Shown: in pieces, positions 45,530 through 54,764 of the stretch | Numbering within the stretch: the stretch's first letter is position 1 | Layout of the letters: the number at the start of each line of letters is the position of its first letter | Assembly: GCA_963578105.1 (NCBI GenBank) | Contig: CAUZBP010000003.1 | Coordinates: 90,484 to 154,483, forward strand | Origin: GCA-2718815 sp963578105 | Lineage (GTDB): Bacteria > Planctomycetota > Planctomycetia > Pirellulales > Pirellulaceae | Length of the DNA stretch: 64,000 nucleotides | Reading direction: 5' to 3' | Notes under the pieces: model-generated | Seen by the model: the letters and a program-made list of their open reading frames with translations, nothing else | Told to the model about the DNA's origin: nothing | The model's database searches: none | Program-made: the position numbers and the translations under genes

Positions 45530-46573
45530 CTACACCCGCACACTGCGTCTGCTGACCACGCTCCGGGTCTGGCGGTGACACATTAACAACGCGTCGCGAG
45601 CCAATTCCCCGGAGAGCAATTTTGAATCCTTACCCTGTTTGAGAGCCCGGGCAACTTCGCGAAGTTCGGCCACAAAGCCGTCCACTGGATCCCCCGATCC
45701 CAATTTGGGACGGAAGGTGCGACCATTGGCTGTTAAAACGGTAAGTGGCATGGACACCGTCGGCTGGTTCCCCAGCACGGAAAAATCAAATAGCAATGTC
45801 GCCTTCTGGAGGTGGATTTCAAATCCATGGGTAAACGCTCGACCCTGCTGATGGATCACTCCACTATCCGCGGTGACACTCAGTGACTGATCGGCAAACC
45901 GAAACTGGCTTGAGAAAAATTCGGCAACGTCGCCTCTCATTCTGCCAACACTATTCACCGATACGGGCATTCCAAACAACAAACGAATAAAGTGTGCATC
46001 ATGCACGTGTAAATCGACGGCAGGACCACCCACCTGATGTGGATTATAGTAGTTCTTCAACCACTTCGGGTCTGAAATAACACGTTTAAAATGCCCACCC
46101 AGTAGTTTCCCATATCGCCGACTGCGAACGACCTGGACTACATAATTAAACTCCGGGAAGAACGGCAGCACGTGGCCAACCAAAAGCATTCGTCGATGAG
46201 TTCCTGCTGCCTTCAACATCCGTTCCGCGTCGGCAAGCGTCACCGCAATCGGTTTTTCACAAAACACGTGCTTTCCCGACCGCATGGCTCGGACTGCCAT
46301 CGTAGCATGCAAATTCGGTGGCGAACAAATATCAATTGCGTCTAAACGTTCATCTTTCAGCATCTCATCCAGAGATCGGTAACGGGCAATTTGATCCAAT
46401 TTCATTTTTTGTCCCGGAGGACCGAAGTTGCCCCGAATCGAACGCCAATCACCCTCTCGCTTCTCGCGGTTTCGAGTCGCGATAGCGCTGACGCGAATTC
46501 CTCGCAACCTCTGATAAGCAAGATAATGAATCATGCCCATGAACCCGACACCCACGATACCTACGTTGATCAT
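45530..46573 (-). CDS. Gfo/Idh/MocA-family oxidoreductase
   Basis: A 347-residue NAD(P)-dependent sugar-type dehydrogenase. N-terminal VGIVGVGFMGMIHYLAYQRL is the coenzyme fold; GKHVFCEKPIAVTLADAERML carries the catalytic EKP lysine; GGPAVDLHVHDAHFIRLLFG matches the family's second motif. It is intact, in contrast to the EKP-less relative at 3869-4885. Planctomycetes have many such genes, usually for inositol or modified sugar turnover; nothing here identifies the substrate. It diverges from the metzincin gene. Confidence 0.93.
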   Translation of the reverse strand: MINVGIVGVGFMGMIHYLAYQRLRGIRVSAIATRNREKREGDWRSIRGNFGPPGQKMKLDQIARYRSLDEMLKDERLDAIDICSPPNLHATMAVRAMRSGKHVFCEKPIAVTLADAERMLKAAGTHRRMLLVGHVLPFFPEFNYVVQVVRSRRYGKLLGGHFKRVISDPKWLKNYYNPHQVGGPAVDLHVHDAHFIRLLFGMPVSVNSVGRMRGDVAEFFSSQFRFADQSLSVTADSGVIHQQGRAFTHGFEIHLQKATLLFDFSVLGNQPTVSMPLTVLTANGRTFRPKLGSGDPVDGFVAELREVARALKQGKDSKLLSGELARDALLMCHRQTRSVVSRRSVRV

Positions 46574-47004
46574 TTTGTTATCTCGTGTAGATCATCGGCT
46601 GACCCGTGCTGACAACGAACAGCTCCCAGACCTAAAATAGTTGCGGAACATGTACGGATGAATGATACTAAACTTCAGTAGCGTCCTGCCTGTCCGCCAC
46701 GGGCGCGCCGTGACAACATTCGCAACAAAGACGCAGGACCTGCACGAATTGGCAAAAGTAACCGCCGTTCAGGAGAAGGTTAACAGTACCCAAAATTTGT
46801 TCGGGTGGAAAGCTGTTAAACTGCCCGACCAACTGGTCTTTTCGATTTGCCCACCAACCTTTTCCTGCCAAATATCAGACGAACCTCTTCACGTTTCCAC
46901 TTGCCCCTGTCCACCACATAAAATTTCATGTCGGTCAACATATTGATTACGGAGGACCACGGCGTGGTCCGGGCGGTGCGCAGGGAATTGCTTTAGAAGA
47001 TGCC
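46574..47004. other. 431-bp divergent region with a perfect hairpin
   Basis: This region lies between the oxidoreductase (minus) and metzincin (plus) genes. GGACCAC (46954-46960), loop GGC and GTGGTCC (46964-46970) form a perfect 7-bp stem about 35 bp before the metzincin ATG, where it would lie in its leader. No T-tract follows. No gene is supported in the rest. Confidence 0.5.
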
Positions 47005-47772
47005 ATGATCTACCACTTTGCCCGCCACTTCCCTCACCGTTCGATCACCGTCGTCGTTCTGACACTTGTCTTTACAGTCGGTATCCCTGCCCGCTTACCG
47101 GGCAGTGACCGTATCGACGTAAAACTTTTTGTTGATGAAGAAGAACCCTATCTGCCCCAGCGCTGGCAGCAACGTTTGCGGAAAAGACTTTTGCGAGCTT
47201 CAAAGATCATGGAATCTTATACCAGCCTGCCATTCCGAATCTCTGGGTTTGGTATCTGGCAATCCGATAACCAGACGACGGAATTCACCGCCAGTTTACG
47301 GGAGTTCGAAAAAGAAACGAGCGTTGGGCGCAACGAAATTGCCGTGGCATTCACCAGCCAATACCGCATCGTACCGGGACGATACCGTATGGGAGGCACG
47401 CGGGGACCCCTCCACAGCCACATCTTGATCCGCGAAAACAATCCTCAAGCCTCCGAAGCAGTCCGTGTTGAACTTCTGATCCATGAACTGGGACATCACC
47501 TGGGTGCTGCGCACAGCAGTCAACTCCAATCTGCGATGCGTCCTACTCTCGGTGATTTCCACCCGGGTTCACAACGACTGCGGTTCGGTTTCGATGCATG
47601 GAATGCGCGTATCATCCGCCTGGTCGCAAGTGAAATCCGTTTTTTAAATGTCAAACAATTCGGGCAACTTTCGGCAAAGACCAGGCGGCAACTGAGGGAA
47701 TATTACGCGGTACTCGCTGAACAACTGCCCGAAGATCCGGCTGCGCAGTACTATCTGAAACTCATTCAGTAA
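47005..47772 (+). CDS. exported metzincin-like zinc protease
   Basis: A 255-residue protein with an export signal (ITVVVLTLVFTVGIPARLPG). The zinc site is LLIHELGHHLGAAHS at about residues 163-176: HExxHxxGxxH, the full metzincin pattern with the third His. The Met-turn may be SAMRPTLGD, shortly after the site. The rest (e.g. RIDVKLFVDEEEPYLPQRWQ) matches the prodomain-less matrixin-type proteins I know only loosely. Acts probably in the periplasm or outside. The ATG at 47005 puts the signal at the start; no partner gene is evident. Confidence 0.7.
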   Translation: MIYHFARHFPHRSITVVVLTLVFTVGIPARLPGSDRIDVKLFVDEEEPYLPQRWQQRLRKRLLRASKIMESYTSLPFRISGFGIWQSDNQTTEFTASLREFEKETSVGRNEIAVAFTSQYRIVPGRYRMGGTRGPLHSHILIRENNPQASEAVRVELLIHELGHHLGAAHSSQLQSAMRPTLGDFHPGSQRLRFGFDAWNARIIRLVASEIRFLNVKQFGQLSAKTRRQLREYYAVLAEQLPEDPAAQYYLKLIQ

Positions 47773-47866
47773 GAAAAAAACAGCCCAAACCATGAAAGAC
47801 TGCTACAGTCCGGGGCGTTGGGTCGTGACGGAAATCAAACGGTCCAGTGAAAAACGCGATTGACTT

Positions 47867-48271
47867 TCAGCGCTGGCTCAATTCACGCCACCAACCATCC
47901 ACCGTACCCGTTGGCAAAACGCTCCAGCGAACGCGGTTGGATGGGTGTTCGAACCACGGCCGAGAATAGAGTTTCGGCCGGGGCAACGCACTGACTTGCG
48001 GTCGACTGTTCGAATGGCCATACCACTTTCGCGCGGCGATGCGCTGTTCGCGCCGGGCAGCACGTTTCTCAGACCGACGGCGAATGGCTTGCTTTGAATC
48101 TTCGTATCGCTGTCGTTCTTGTAGATAAAACCACATCTCGGGGGTCATCATCGAACCAGTGCGTGCCGCACTCCCCGTGTCCCCCGTTTGGCCGGCAGAT
48201 TCTGCCCGGACATTGCAGCTGACAAGGCAACAAGCGATCGTGACAAAGCATGTCAAGAAAAGCCATTTCAT
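47867..48271 (-). CDS. hypothetical exported basic protein
   Basis: A 134-residue protein with an N-terminal signal (MKWLFLTCFVTIACCLVSC, possible lipobox Cys) and a strongly Arg-rich centre (AIRRRSEKRAARREQRIAAR). The ATG at 48271 has GGGAGAGA upstream; the longer frame from 48364 lacks a ribosome site. No family was recognised. It ends convergently with the metzincin gene about 95 bp away. Confidence 0.5.
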   Translation of the reverse strand: MKWLFLTCFVTIACCLVSCNVRAESAGQTGDTGSAARTGSMMTPEMWFYLQERQRYEDSKQAIRRRSEKRAARREQRIAARKWYGHSNSRPQVSALPRPKLYSRPWFEHPSNRVRWSVLPTGTVDGWWRELSQR

Positions 48272-48575
48272 GAAAATCTCTCCCACTGCCAATCCGGCTG
48301 GTGGAACCCAACCAACTCCCAACACGGGCACTATAGACTGGGGTCGGCGGAGTGAGTGCCTCAAGATTAAGAGGAGTCCCGATAATTCCGACTAGAACGA
48401 CCGAATGTACTCGTAAGGTAAATGAGTCAAGAAATTCGGGCTGCAACAGGACCGGCTGCTGCCTTCCGACGCCGGTCGAAATCGACTGGAAACCGCTTCA
48501 ACGGAACATCGGCCAAAACACATCCCTCAGCGTCCTTTGGACAAAATGCGTCCTCCCCCGACTTCCATCGATTTC
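48272..48575. other. 304-bp intergenic region, nothing seen
   Basis: This region lies between uvrB and the basic exported protein, both on the minus strand. Only short frames without ribosome sites are present. Confidence 0.5.
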
Positions 48576-50663
48576 CTAACCGCGCTTCTTGGGTCGCGGT
48601 ATGCGCTTCCCTTCCTTGGGCACGCGTCGCCGACGTCGACTCCGACCGGTCTCTTTGACCGGAGTGCCGGCTTCCGAAATCTTTTGGCCCACGGCATCTC
48701 GCAGTTCCGTGATTCGATCGCGAAGCGAGGCCGCCCGTTCAAACTCAAGGGCCTCGGCGGCCTCCATCATTTCAGACTCAATTTCGTTAATATATTCCTG
48801 AGTGATGTACTCGGTTTCGTCCGTTCGTCCAACTGCGGCGTTCGCTTCTTCCTGAGCTGTCACTGCGGATTCGATACCGGCCGATACGTTTTTTCGAATG
48901 GTTTCCGGAGTGATTCCGTGCTGCTGATTGTACTCCTGCTGAATTGCACGGCGGCGATCCGTTTCTTCAATAGCGCGTTGCATCGAATCCGTCACTTTAT
49001 CGGCATAGAGAATCGCCTTGGCGTTCACATGGCGTGCTGCCCGTCCGATCGTCTGGACCAACGACGTTTCACTTCGCAGAAATCCTTCCTTGTCCGCATC
49101 CAGAATGGCAACCAAGGACACCTCCGGCATGTCCAGGCCCTCGCGCAACAGGTTTACCCCCACCAGACAGTCAAATTTCCCCAGGCGCAAATCGCGAATC
49201 AATTCAACCCTCTCGAAGGCATCCAATTCACTGTGCAACCACTTGCAGGCGATCCCTTTCTCGCTGAGAAAAGCCGCCAAGTCCTCTGCCAAGCGTTTGG
49301 TGATCGTAGTGACGAGCACCCGTTCGCCAACCGCTGACCGTTCTTTAATCTGCTCAAGCAAATGGGGAACTTGTCCCCGCGCCGGAGACAACTCCACGAT
49401 CGGATCCAGCAAACCGGTAGGTCGAATCACCTGTTCAACAAGCTCGCCTGCCGTCAATTCTAATTCGTAAGGGCCAGGCGTTGCTGAAACAAATACCGCT
49501 TGATTGATCCGTTCTTCCCATTCACCAAACTTCAATGGCCGGTTATCCAATGCACTGGGGAGACGGAACCCATGTTCAACCAAGGTTTCTTTACGACTTC
49601 GATCCCCGGCGTACATGGCCCGGATCTGTGGCACCGTTACGTGACATTCATCAACGACCAGCAAGAAATCGCCGGGAAAGAAACTGTAAAGCGTGTAAGG
49701 TGGTTCGCCCGGTGGGCGACCGGACAGTGGCTGGCTGTAATTCTCGATGCCCGGACAATATCCCATTTCCTGCATCATTTCGATATCGAAGCGTGTCCGG
49801 GCGTTGAGGCGTTGAGCTTCGAGCAGCTTTCCCTCACGCCGAAAAATCTCCAGTCGCTCGTCCAGCTCCTGCCGAATCTGTTCGACAGCTCCTGCAATTC
49901 GCTCGTCTGGCAGCACAAAATGTTTTGCCGGATAAATGTAAACCTGCTCCTGCTGAGCAGTCACTTCCCCACTGGTAGGGTTGATGATTGAAAGCGAATC
50001 AACGTCATCGCCCCAAAGTTCGATTCGGTAGGCAAACTCCTCGTACGATGGCCAGACTTCGACACAGTCTCCTCGAACACGAAATTTACTGCGTTCAAAA
50101 CTAACATCGTTGCGTGTGTATTGGATATCAATGAGCTTCATCAACAAATCATCGCGATCAATCGTGTCACCAGGTTTCAATGCGACCATCATCTGTTTGT
50201 AATCTTCCGGAGAACCCAAACCATAAATGGACGAAACACTGGCCACAACGATCACGTCGCGCCGACTGACGAGCGAGCTCGTCGAGGCCAGACGCAAACG
50301 GTCGATCTCTTCGTTGATCGAAGCGTCCTTTTCGATGTAGATGTCGCGTTGGGGGATGTAGGCTTCCGGCTGGTAGTAGTCGTAATAGCTGACAAAATAA
50401 TGCACCGCGTTGTGCGGAAAAAACTCCTTGAATTCCGAGTAAAGTTGAGCAGCCAGGGTTTTGTTGTGTGAGATCACGAGCGTTGGTTTCTGGACATGCT
50501 GGATGACATTCGCCAGGGTAAACGTCTTTCCCGACCCGGTCACACCCATCAACACCTGGTGCTTGCGTTGGTCTCGAATTCCGGCAGTCAGAGTTTCAAT
50601 CGCCTGTGGCTGATCACCTGCCGGTTGGAACGGACTCACCAGTTGAAATTCCATGACGTTCAT
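48576..50663 (-). CDS. uvrB: excinuclease ABC subunit B
   Basis: A 695-residue damage-recognition helicase of nucleotide excision repair. Landmarks: LMGVTGSGKTFTLANVI (Walker A), YYQPEAYIPQRDIYIEKD (beta-hairpin that probes the DNA strand), LVVDECHVTVPQIRAMY (DEAD-like box), LVGVNLLREGLDMPEVSLV and the C-terminal UVR domain EAAEALEFERAASLRDRI that binds UvrC. The tail is basic (RSRRRRRVPKEGKRIPRP), longer than in E. coli. Two in-frame Mets open it (50663 or 50654). It is probably a single-gene unit. Confidence 0.97.
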   Translation of the reverse strand: MNVMEFQLVSPFQPAGDQPQAIETLTAGIRDQRKHQVLMGVTGSGKTFTLANVIQHVQKPTLVISHNKTLAAQLYSEFKEFFPHNAVHYFVSYYDYYQPEAYIPQRDIYIEKDASINEEIDRLRLASTSSLVSRRDVIVVASVSSIYGLGSPEDYKQMMVALKPGDTIDRDDLLMKLIDIQYTRNDVSFERSKFRVRGDCVEVWPSYEEFAYRIELWGDDVDSLSIINPTSGEVTAQQEQVYIYPAKHFVLPDERIAGAVEQIRQELDERLEIFRREGKLLEAQRLNARTRFDIEMMQEMGYCPGIENYSQPLSGRPPGEPPYTLYSFFPGDFLLVVDECHVTVPQIRAMYAGDRSRKETLVEHGFRLPSALDNRPLKFGEWEERINQAVFVSATPGPYELELTAGELVEQVIRPTGLLDPIVELSPARGQVPHLLEQIKERSAVGERVLVTTITKRLAEDLAAFLSEKGIACKWLHSELDAFERVELIRDLRLGKFDCLVGVNLLREGLDMPEVSLVAILDADKEGFLRSETSLVQTIGRAARHVNAKAILYADKVTDSMQRAIEETDRRRAIQQEYNQQHGITPETIRKNVSAGIESAVTAQEEANAAVGRTDETEYITQEYINEIESEMMEAAEALEFERAASLRDRITELRDAVGQKISEAGTPVKETGRSRRRRRVPKEGKRIPRPKKRG

Positions 50664-50966
50664 CCACCCTGCGAAAAAACAATCATTCTACCACTTCGCG
50701 AAGCAGCGACAATCTCGTCACGTCTCACAAATACTCTGCCCGATTGGACCGGACGCCGTGTTCCCTCGCATCCAGCACGTACAAGTCACGGGTTGTTTGC
50801 GTGTCGCGAAAGTCGTAAACGTCTGCATCTTCTAAAATCATGAAATGGCGGCCGGTCCTTACCGGAACACCAATAAAAACACATGGACTCAGCGCATCAA
50901 GAACAACAACCTAACCTGTTAGTTCGCTGAAGATATCTGTCAGTGGTTTCTCTGCTGATGGCCCGC
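50664..50966. other. 303-bp intergenic region, nothing clear
   Basis: This region lies between uvrB and the ComEA-like gene on the minus strand. No SOS-type palindrome that I can recognise and no terminator are visible. Confidence 0.45.
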
Positions 50967-51380
50967 TCATGGGACACTCCCCACGACTCGTTCGGTGGTG
51001 GCTAGTGGCAGCAGGAAAGGTCGAATCTGTGCCATGGTCTTCGGTCCAATCCCTTCTACCTGCTCCAAGCCATCAAAATCTGAAAAGTGACCGTGTCGAT
51101 CACGGTAACGTACAATGCGTCGCGCCAGCGTCTCGCCCACATGAGGAAGCTGAGTCAGTTCAGGCCAGGCAGCCTTGTTGACATCAAGCTGGAAAGTGAT
51201 CCTGCTCAGATTGGCCCGTTCGATTTCGACCAGGCGTCCTCGCAACCCGCCTTGTTGTACAAAGGTGATCCCCACAGCCAGTAAACAAAACAAAACACTA
51301 CAACCAATCACCCGCTGGTCTGTACAGCGTAACAAGGGGCGAGTCAGGCGCAGCGATTCTGGTCCAGATTTACTGTGCAT
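50967..51380 (-). CDS. ComEA-like helix-hairpin-helix protein
   Basis: A 137-residue protein. An N-terminal membrane anchor (VIGCSVLFCLLAVGITFV) is followed by two helix-hairpin-helix DNA-binding units: WPELTQLPHVGETLARRIVRYR and DGLEQVEGIGPKTMAQIRPF. This is the ComEA layout, where the protein binds incoming DNA outside the inner membrane, though other exported HhH proteins share it. No other com gene (comEC, comF, pilin) is in the window. Confidence 0.8.
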   Translation of the reverse strand: MHSKSGPESLRLTRPLLRCTDQRVIGCSVLFCLLAVGITFVQQGGLRGRLVEIERANLSRITFQLDVNKAAWPELTQLPHVGETLARRIVRYRDRHGHFSDFDGLEQVEGIGPKTMAQIRPFLLPLATTERVVGSVP

Positions 51381-52011
51381 CGTTCAACGTCTCCTTGCGA
51401 CGTGATGGCCGCCTTGCGACGTGATGGCCGCGAGTCCGGATCCAGCAGCACGGCCAGCAACTGTAGTGAAACGGTTGATGTGCCCTCCCTGACGTCCCAG
51501 GATGGCATCACGTCTGGTGGTCAAACCATGTTCTCCGGCGCCGACTGAATAGACAAAGGATCCATTCAATGCGGCGTCTCATCAAACAGAACGTGACTGT
51601 TTCTAGTCATAACGGCCTTCTCATTCACTGGCAAGGAGTTGTGTCACTTTGCCGACTTCCTTCTCGGATGGCCCTTTCAATCTGGCAGTCAGCATGCCGC
51701 CGTGACGTTGAATCACAAGATTTGACGTTGCGGTTTCCCTGCCGTGTTCTTCGTTCGGTCGCTTGACAGCAATCATCCCGCGAGCGGACTGTGACGACCG
51801 CTGTTCGTGGTCCAAAAACTACGGAACCAACACGCCTTTACCGGCAGAAAGGGGGATTTTTGGCCATTTTTCCTTCCCAGCCAAGATTCAGCGAAACTCT
51901 CCTGAGCGGCAGGGGTTGATCTGTTAGTCACCCCGCAGAGGCGGTCCATTGGTGGTCGTCCCGGAGTGGCCGGACTGAACAGGTTTATTCGTATCAGCGG
52001 AGAATATCAAG
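51381..52011. other. 631-bp intergenic region with a 19-bp tandem duplication
   Basis: No gene is supported. A perfect 19-bp unit CCTTGCGACGTGATGGCCG is repeated directly at 51393-51411 and 51412-51430, just upstream of the ComEA-like gene start. Beyond it only a ribosome site and short spacer precede the EF-hand gene at 52012. Confidence 0.5.
51393..51430. repeat. 19-bp perfect tandem duplication
   Basis: Two back-to-back copies of CCTTGCGACGTGATGGCCG with no mismatch. They lie within about 50 bp upstream of the ComEA-like start (51380), so they could sit in its promoter or leader. There is no palindrome inside the unit that I can see. Confidence 0.85.
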
Positions 52012-52908
52012 ATGAAAAATTCCTTCTTAATCGCTGGGATTGTCCTACTCCTAGGTTCGTTCGTCGAGCCTCTCAGCGCCCAGGGGCCCGGCGACAGCAG
52101 GCAGGGTTTGGATCCCGAACAACGCCAAAAGTTGATCACCAAGTTTGATACCGACGGTGATGGCGAACTCAACGAAGAGGAACGCCAGAATGCCCGGCAG
52201 TCAATGCGTGAACGTCGCCGCAACCGCTCCGAAGGATTCTCGAGGAGACGACCCGGCGGACCTGAAGACCGTTTCCGCGAGCGGCGTGGACCCGGCGGAC
52301 CCGAAGACCGTTTCCGCGAGCGGCGTGGACCCGGCGGACCCGAAGACCGTTTCCGCGAGCAGCGTGGACCCGGCGGACCTGAAGACCGTTTCCGCGAGCG
52401 ACGTGGACCCGGCGGACCTGAAGACCGTTTCCGCGAACAGCGTGGACCCGGCGGACCTGAAGACCGTTTCCGCGAGCAGCGTGGACCCGGCGGACCTGAA
52501 GACCGTTTCCGCGAGCGGCGTGGACCCGGCGGACCTGAAGACCGTTTCCGCGAACAGCGTGGACCCGGCGGACCTGAAGACCGTTTCCGCGAGCAGCGTG
52601 GACCCCGCCGGTTGGAGAGACGCCCACCATTTGAGCTCAAGAAAATGTTCGACAAATTCGACGAGAATGGCAACGGTTCTTTGAGCCGTGAAGAATTTCA
52701 ATCATTGACTCAACAAGTTCAGCGGATGCGCCAAAAACACGTTGGTCGTCAGAGGCGTCCGGAAGGCCGTTTTGATAGTCAAAGATTCGGGCCTGGCGTT
52801 CGCCGGTCCGGAGAAGGGAATGGAAAAGAAAAATGCGAGGATTGCCAGAAGCCAAACAATTCCGACGCGGAATTCTCCATCCCGGCCGTTGACGAGCCGG
52901 CTGCGTGA
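52012..52908 (+). CDS. exported EF-hand protein with Arg/Gly-rich 13-residue repeats
   Basis: A 298-residue protein with a signal peptide (MKNSFLIAGIVLLLGSFVEP, cleavage near SAQ). EF-hand 1 has loop DTDGDGELNEEE (residues 46-57) and EF-hand 2 has DENGNGSLSREE (217-228); both carry all Ca ligand positions. Between them lie nine tandem copies of PGGPEDRFRERRG or PGGPEDRFREQRG (81-197), then a Cys pair (EKCEDCQKP) near the end. The ATG at 52012 has GGAGAA upstream. Small exported EF-hand proteins are common in planctomycetes; the repeat domain is unusual and would be a long basic and acidic spacer. Confidence 0.85.
   Translation: MKNSFLIAGIVLLLGSFVEPLSAQGPGDSRQGLDPEQRQKLITKFDTDGDGELNEEERQNARQSMRERRRNRSEGFSRRRPGGPEDRFRERRGPGGPEDRFRERRGPGGPEDRFREQRGPGGPEDRFRERRGPGGPEDRFREQRGPGGPEDRFREQRGPGGPEDRFRERRGPGGPEDRFREQRGPGGPEDRFREQRGPRRLERRPPFELKKMFDKFDENGNGSLSREEFQSLTQQVQRMRQKHVGRQRRPEGRFDSQRFGPGVRRSGEGNGKEKCEDCQKPNNSDAEFSIPAVDEPAA
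52252..52602 (+). repeat. 39-bp minisatellite (9 copies) in the EF-hand gene
   Basis: Nine uninterrupted 39-bp units, each encoding 13 residues. Variation is mostly at the Arg/Gln codon and a few synonymous sites. Units 4-6 (52369-52485) and 7-9 (52486-52602) are 117-bp blocks differing at one base (CGA/CGG at the end of the first unit), so the last expansion copied three units together. Confidence 0.95.
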
Positions 52909-53578
52909 GATCAACCGAATCTGGTCGTCATCTGTAATCCCAGGAGTCCTGGAACCTGTTGAGGGCTGGCACGGCGTGGCAACGGTCGTCATGAGATCTA
53001 CGGAATCCGGGTTTCGTGACCAGCTGGTTGGGTCCAGGCTCCATCAACAGATTCTGATGTTGAAGCCCTCCCGGTTTTACGAACCGTGATTGCAACTTGC
53101 CGCAAGTCGGCTTTGATTTCTTCCGGAAAACCCGAACATGCTTCTGCGCGTTGTGCCCGATGGTCTCCTGCGGGTCACTTCCATTTCTGATAGCCACTGC
53201 AGCACTCCCACCCAATCGATCGTGACATCAAGGTCTTCACATCCGGCGCCAGTAAGTTGAAGCAGGATGTCTGACGGTCGCTGAGTCCCCGCTCTGCCTC
53301 TGCTGAGGCTCTTTCTCAGCGCCGGTTTCCCATCACACGGGCCTTCCAAACGTCTCCTGGCGACCAGCGTCCTTGTTCGATCGACACCTAGCTGTAATCA
53401 TTCAAGATGACAGAAATAGTGTGAGATTTATCTGGCGAGTCTGCACCTTGATTACACTTCCTCGAACACTCGCAGCGGAAAACAGAAGCCCCTGAAAACG
53501 CCTCGGTCCGCGTTGCCACCGACTTACCACAATCGCTTGCAGTCACCGAACACGACCCCGAACAACGAAGATCCAACC
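52909..53578. other. 670-bp intergenic region, nothing clear
   Basis: This region lies between the EF-hand gene and nadC, both on the plus strand. Minus-strand frames at 52928-53215 and 53077-53349 lack ribosome sites and family features. No RNA gene or terminator stood out. Confidence 0.45.
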
Positions 53579-54514
53579 ATGTCGAAAGAATTCACGCAAA
53601 TCAGTTGGGATGCGGCCACCGGATTCGATTGCCGCCAACTCGTCCGCTTGTGGGTACATGAAGACCTGGAACGCCAACACGACTGGACCACGTTAGCCCT
53701 GGTACCACCGGACGAACAGGGCAGGGCGGCCATCGTCAACCGGGAAGCGGGCATCCTCTGCGGTCTGCGCGCCGCTGAAGTTGCACTCGACGAAATGAAT
53801 ATCACTTGTGCCTGGCAGATCGCCGTACAGGATGGCCAGCACGCCGCCGCAGGAACTGAAATTGCTACGATCCAGGGCCAGGCACGTGAACTTTTGACCG
53901 CCGAACGTCTGTTGCTGAACCTGATTGGCCGGCTTTCCGGGATCGCCACCTTAACTCATCAATACGTCAGTCTAATTTCCGACACGCAGGCCGCAATTTA
54001 CGACACGCGAAAAACACTACCTGGCTGGCGTAGACTTGAAAAATATGCGGTGCGGTGTGGAGGCGGAAAAAACCACCGCAGTGGCCTGTTTGATGCCATT
54101 CTCATCAAGGACAACCACTTGGATTTCGCTGCTGTGGCCAACTCTGACGCAACTCCCGCGCATGCCCTCCAGACCGTCCGACATTTCTTACAACAATCCG
54201 AAAACAACCCTTCCAGGGACTTGGTCGTTGAAATCGAAGTCGATTCGCTTGAACAACTCCGCACCGTTCTGCCGGAATGTCCTGACATCGTTCTGCTGGA
54301 CAACATGGATCCCGGCCAATTGCGAGAAGCGGTCCGGCTTCGTGACCGAGCCGCACCACTCGTCCAGTTAGAAGCTTCCGGAGGAATCCACCTCGATACG
54401 GTAATCTCCGTGGCCCAGACCGGTGTCGATCGAATCAGTGTCGGAGCCCTTACGCATTCAGCCCACACACTAGACGTGGGGCTCGACTGGAAATTCTCGT
54501 CAAATGCGACTTGA
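53579..54514 (+). CDS. nadC: nicotinate-nucleotide pyrophosphorylase (carboxylating)
   Basis: A 311-residue enzyme that makes nicotinate mononucleotide from quinolinate and PRPP in NAD synthesis. Landmarks: WVHEDLERQHDWTTLALV, TRKTLPGWRRLEKYAVRCGG (given as RKTLPGWR and KYAVRCGGGKNHR), LFDAILIKDNHL, VVEIEVDSLEQL, IVLLDNMDPGQL and LEASGGI. The start is the ATG at 53579 because the upstream in-frame extension is unlike the family and a good N-terminus follows (MSKEFTQISWDA). It stands alone; nadA and nadB are not near. Confidence 0.95.
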   Translation: MSKEFTQISWDAATGFDCRQLVRLWVHEDLERQHDWTTLALVPPDEQGRAAIVNREAGILCGLRAAEVALDEMNITCAWQIAVQDGQHAAAGTEIATIQGQARELLTAERLLLNLIGRLSGIATLTHQYVSLISDTQAAIYDTRKTLPGWRRLEKYAVRCGGGKNHRSGLFDAILIKDNHLDFAAVANSDATPAHALQTVRHFLQQSENNPSRDLVVEIEVDSLEQLRTVLPECPDIVLLDNMDPGQLREAVRLRDRAAPLVQLEASGGIHLDTVISVAQTGVDRISVGALTHSAHTLDVGLDWKFSSNAT

Positions 54515-54764
54515 TTCAACAAGAAAAGACACTTCTTCGTGGCCTTTCCGCAACATCCAAAGGCGACCAAACGCTCGCGATGAACGAAGTTTGACAGTGT
54601 CCCTCGTCAACCTATGCTTGTAGTGCATCAGCATCTTGGGGAGAGGCGGTGGTGTTGATTCGCGGCGAGGAGAGTTGGGAGCTAGAGGGGACCTCGTCGC
54701 GCTATTTTTTCTTCCCACCTTGATTTTCAATCCGGTTCGCCAAAACCGGCTAGGGGCCGCATCT

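Noticed and set aside
52252..52602. A CRISPR-like array.
   Set aside because: The units abut directly with no unique spacers, and they encode a regular peptide within an exported protein.
51924..52673. Long open frames (over 150 codons) on the minus strand and in another plus frame across the EF-hand repeat.
   Set aside because: They exist only because the 39-bp unit is a multiple of 3 and has no stop in those frames; they lack start signals and have extreme composition.
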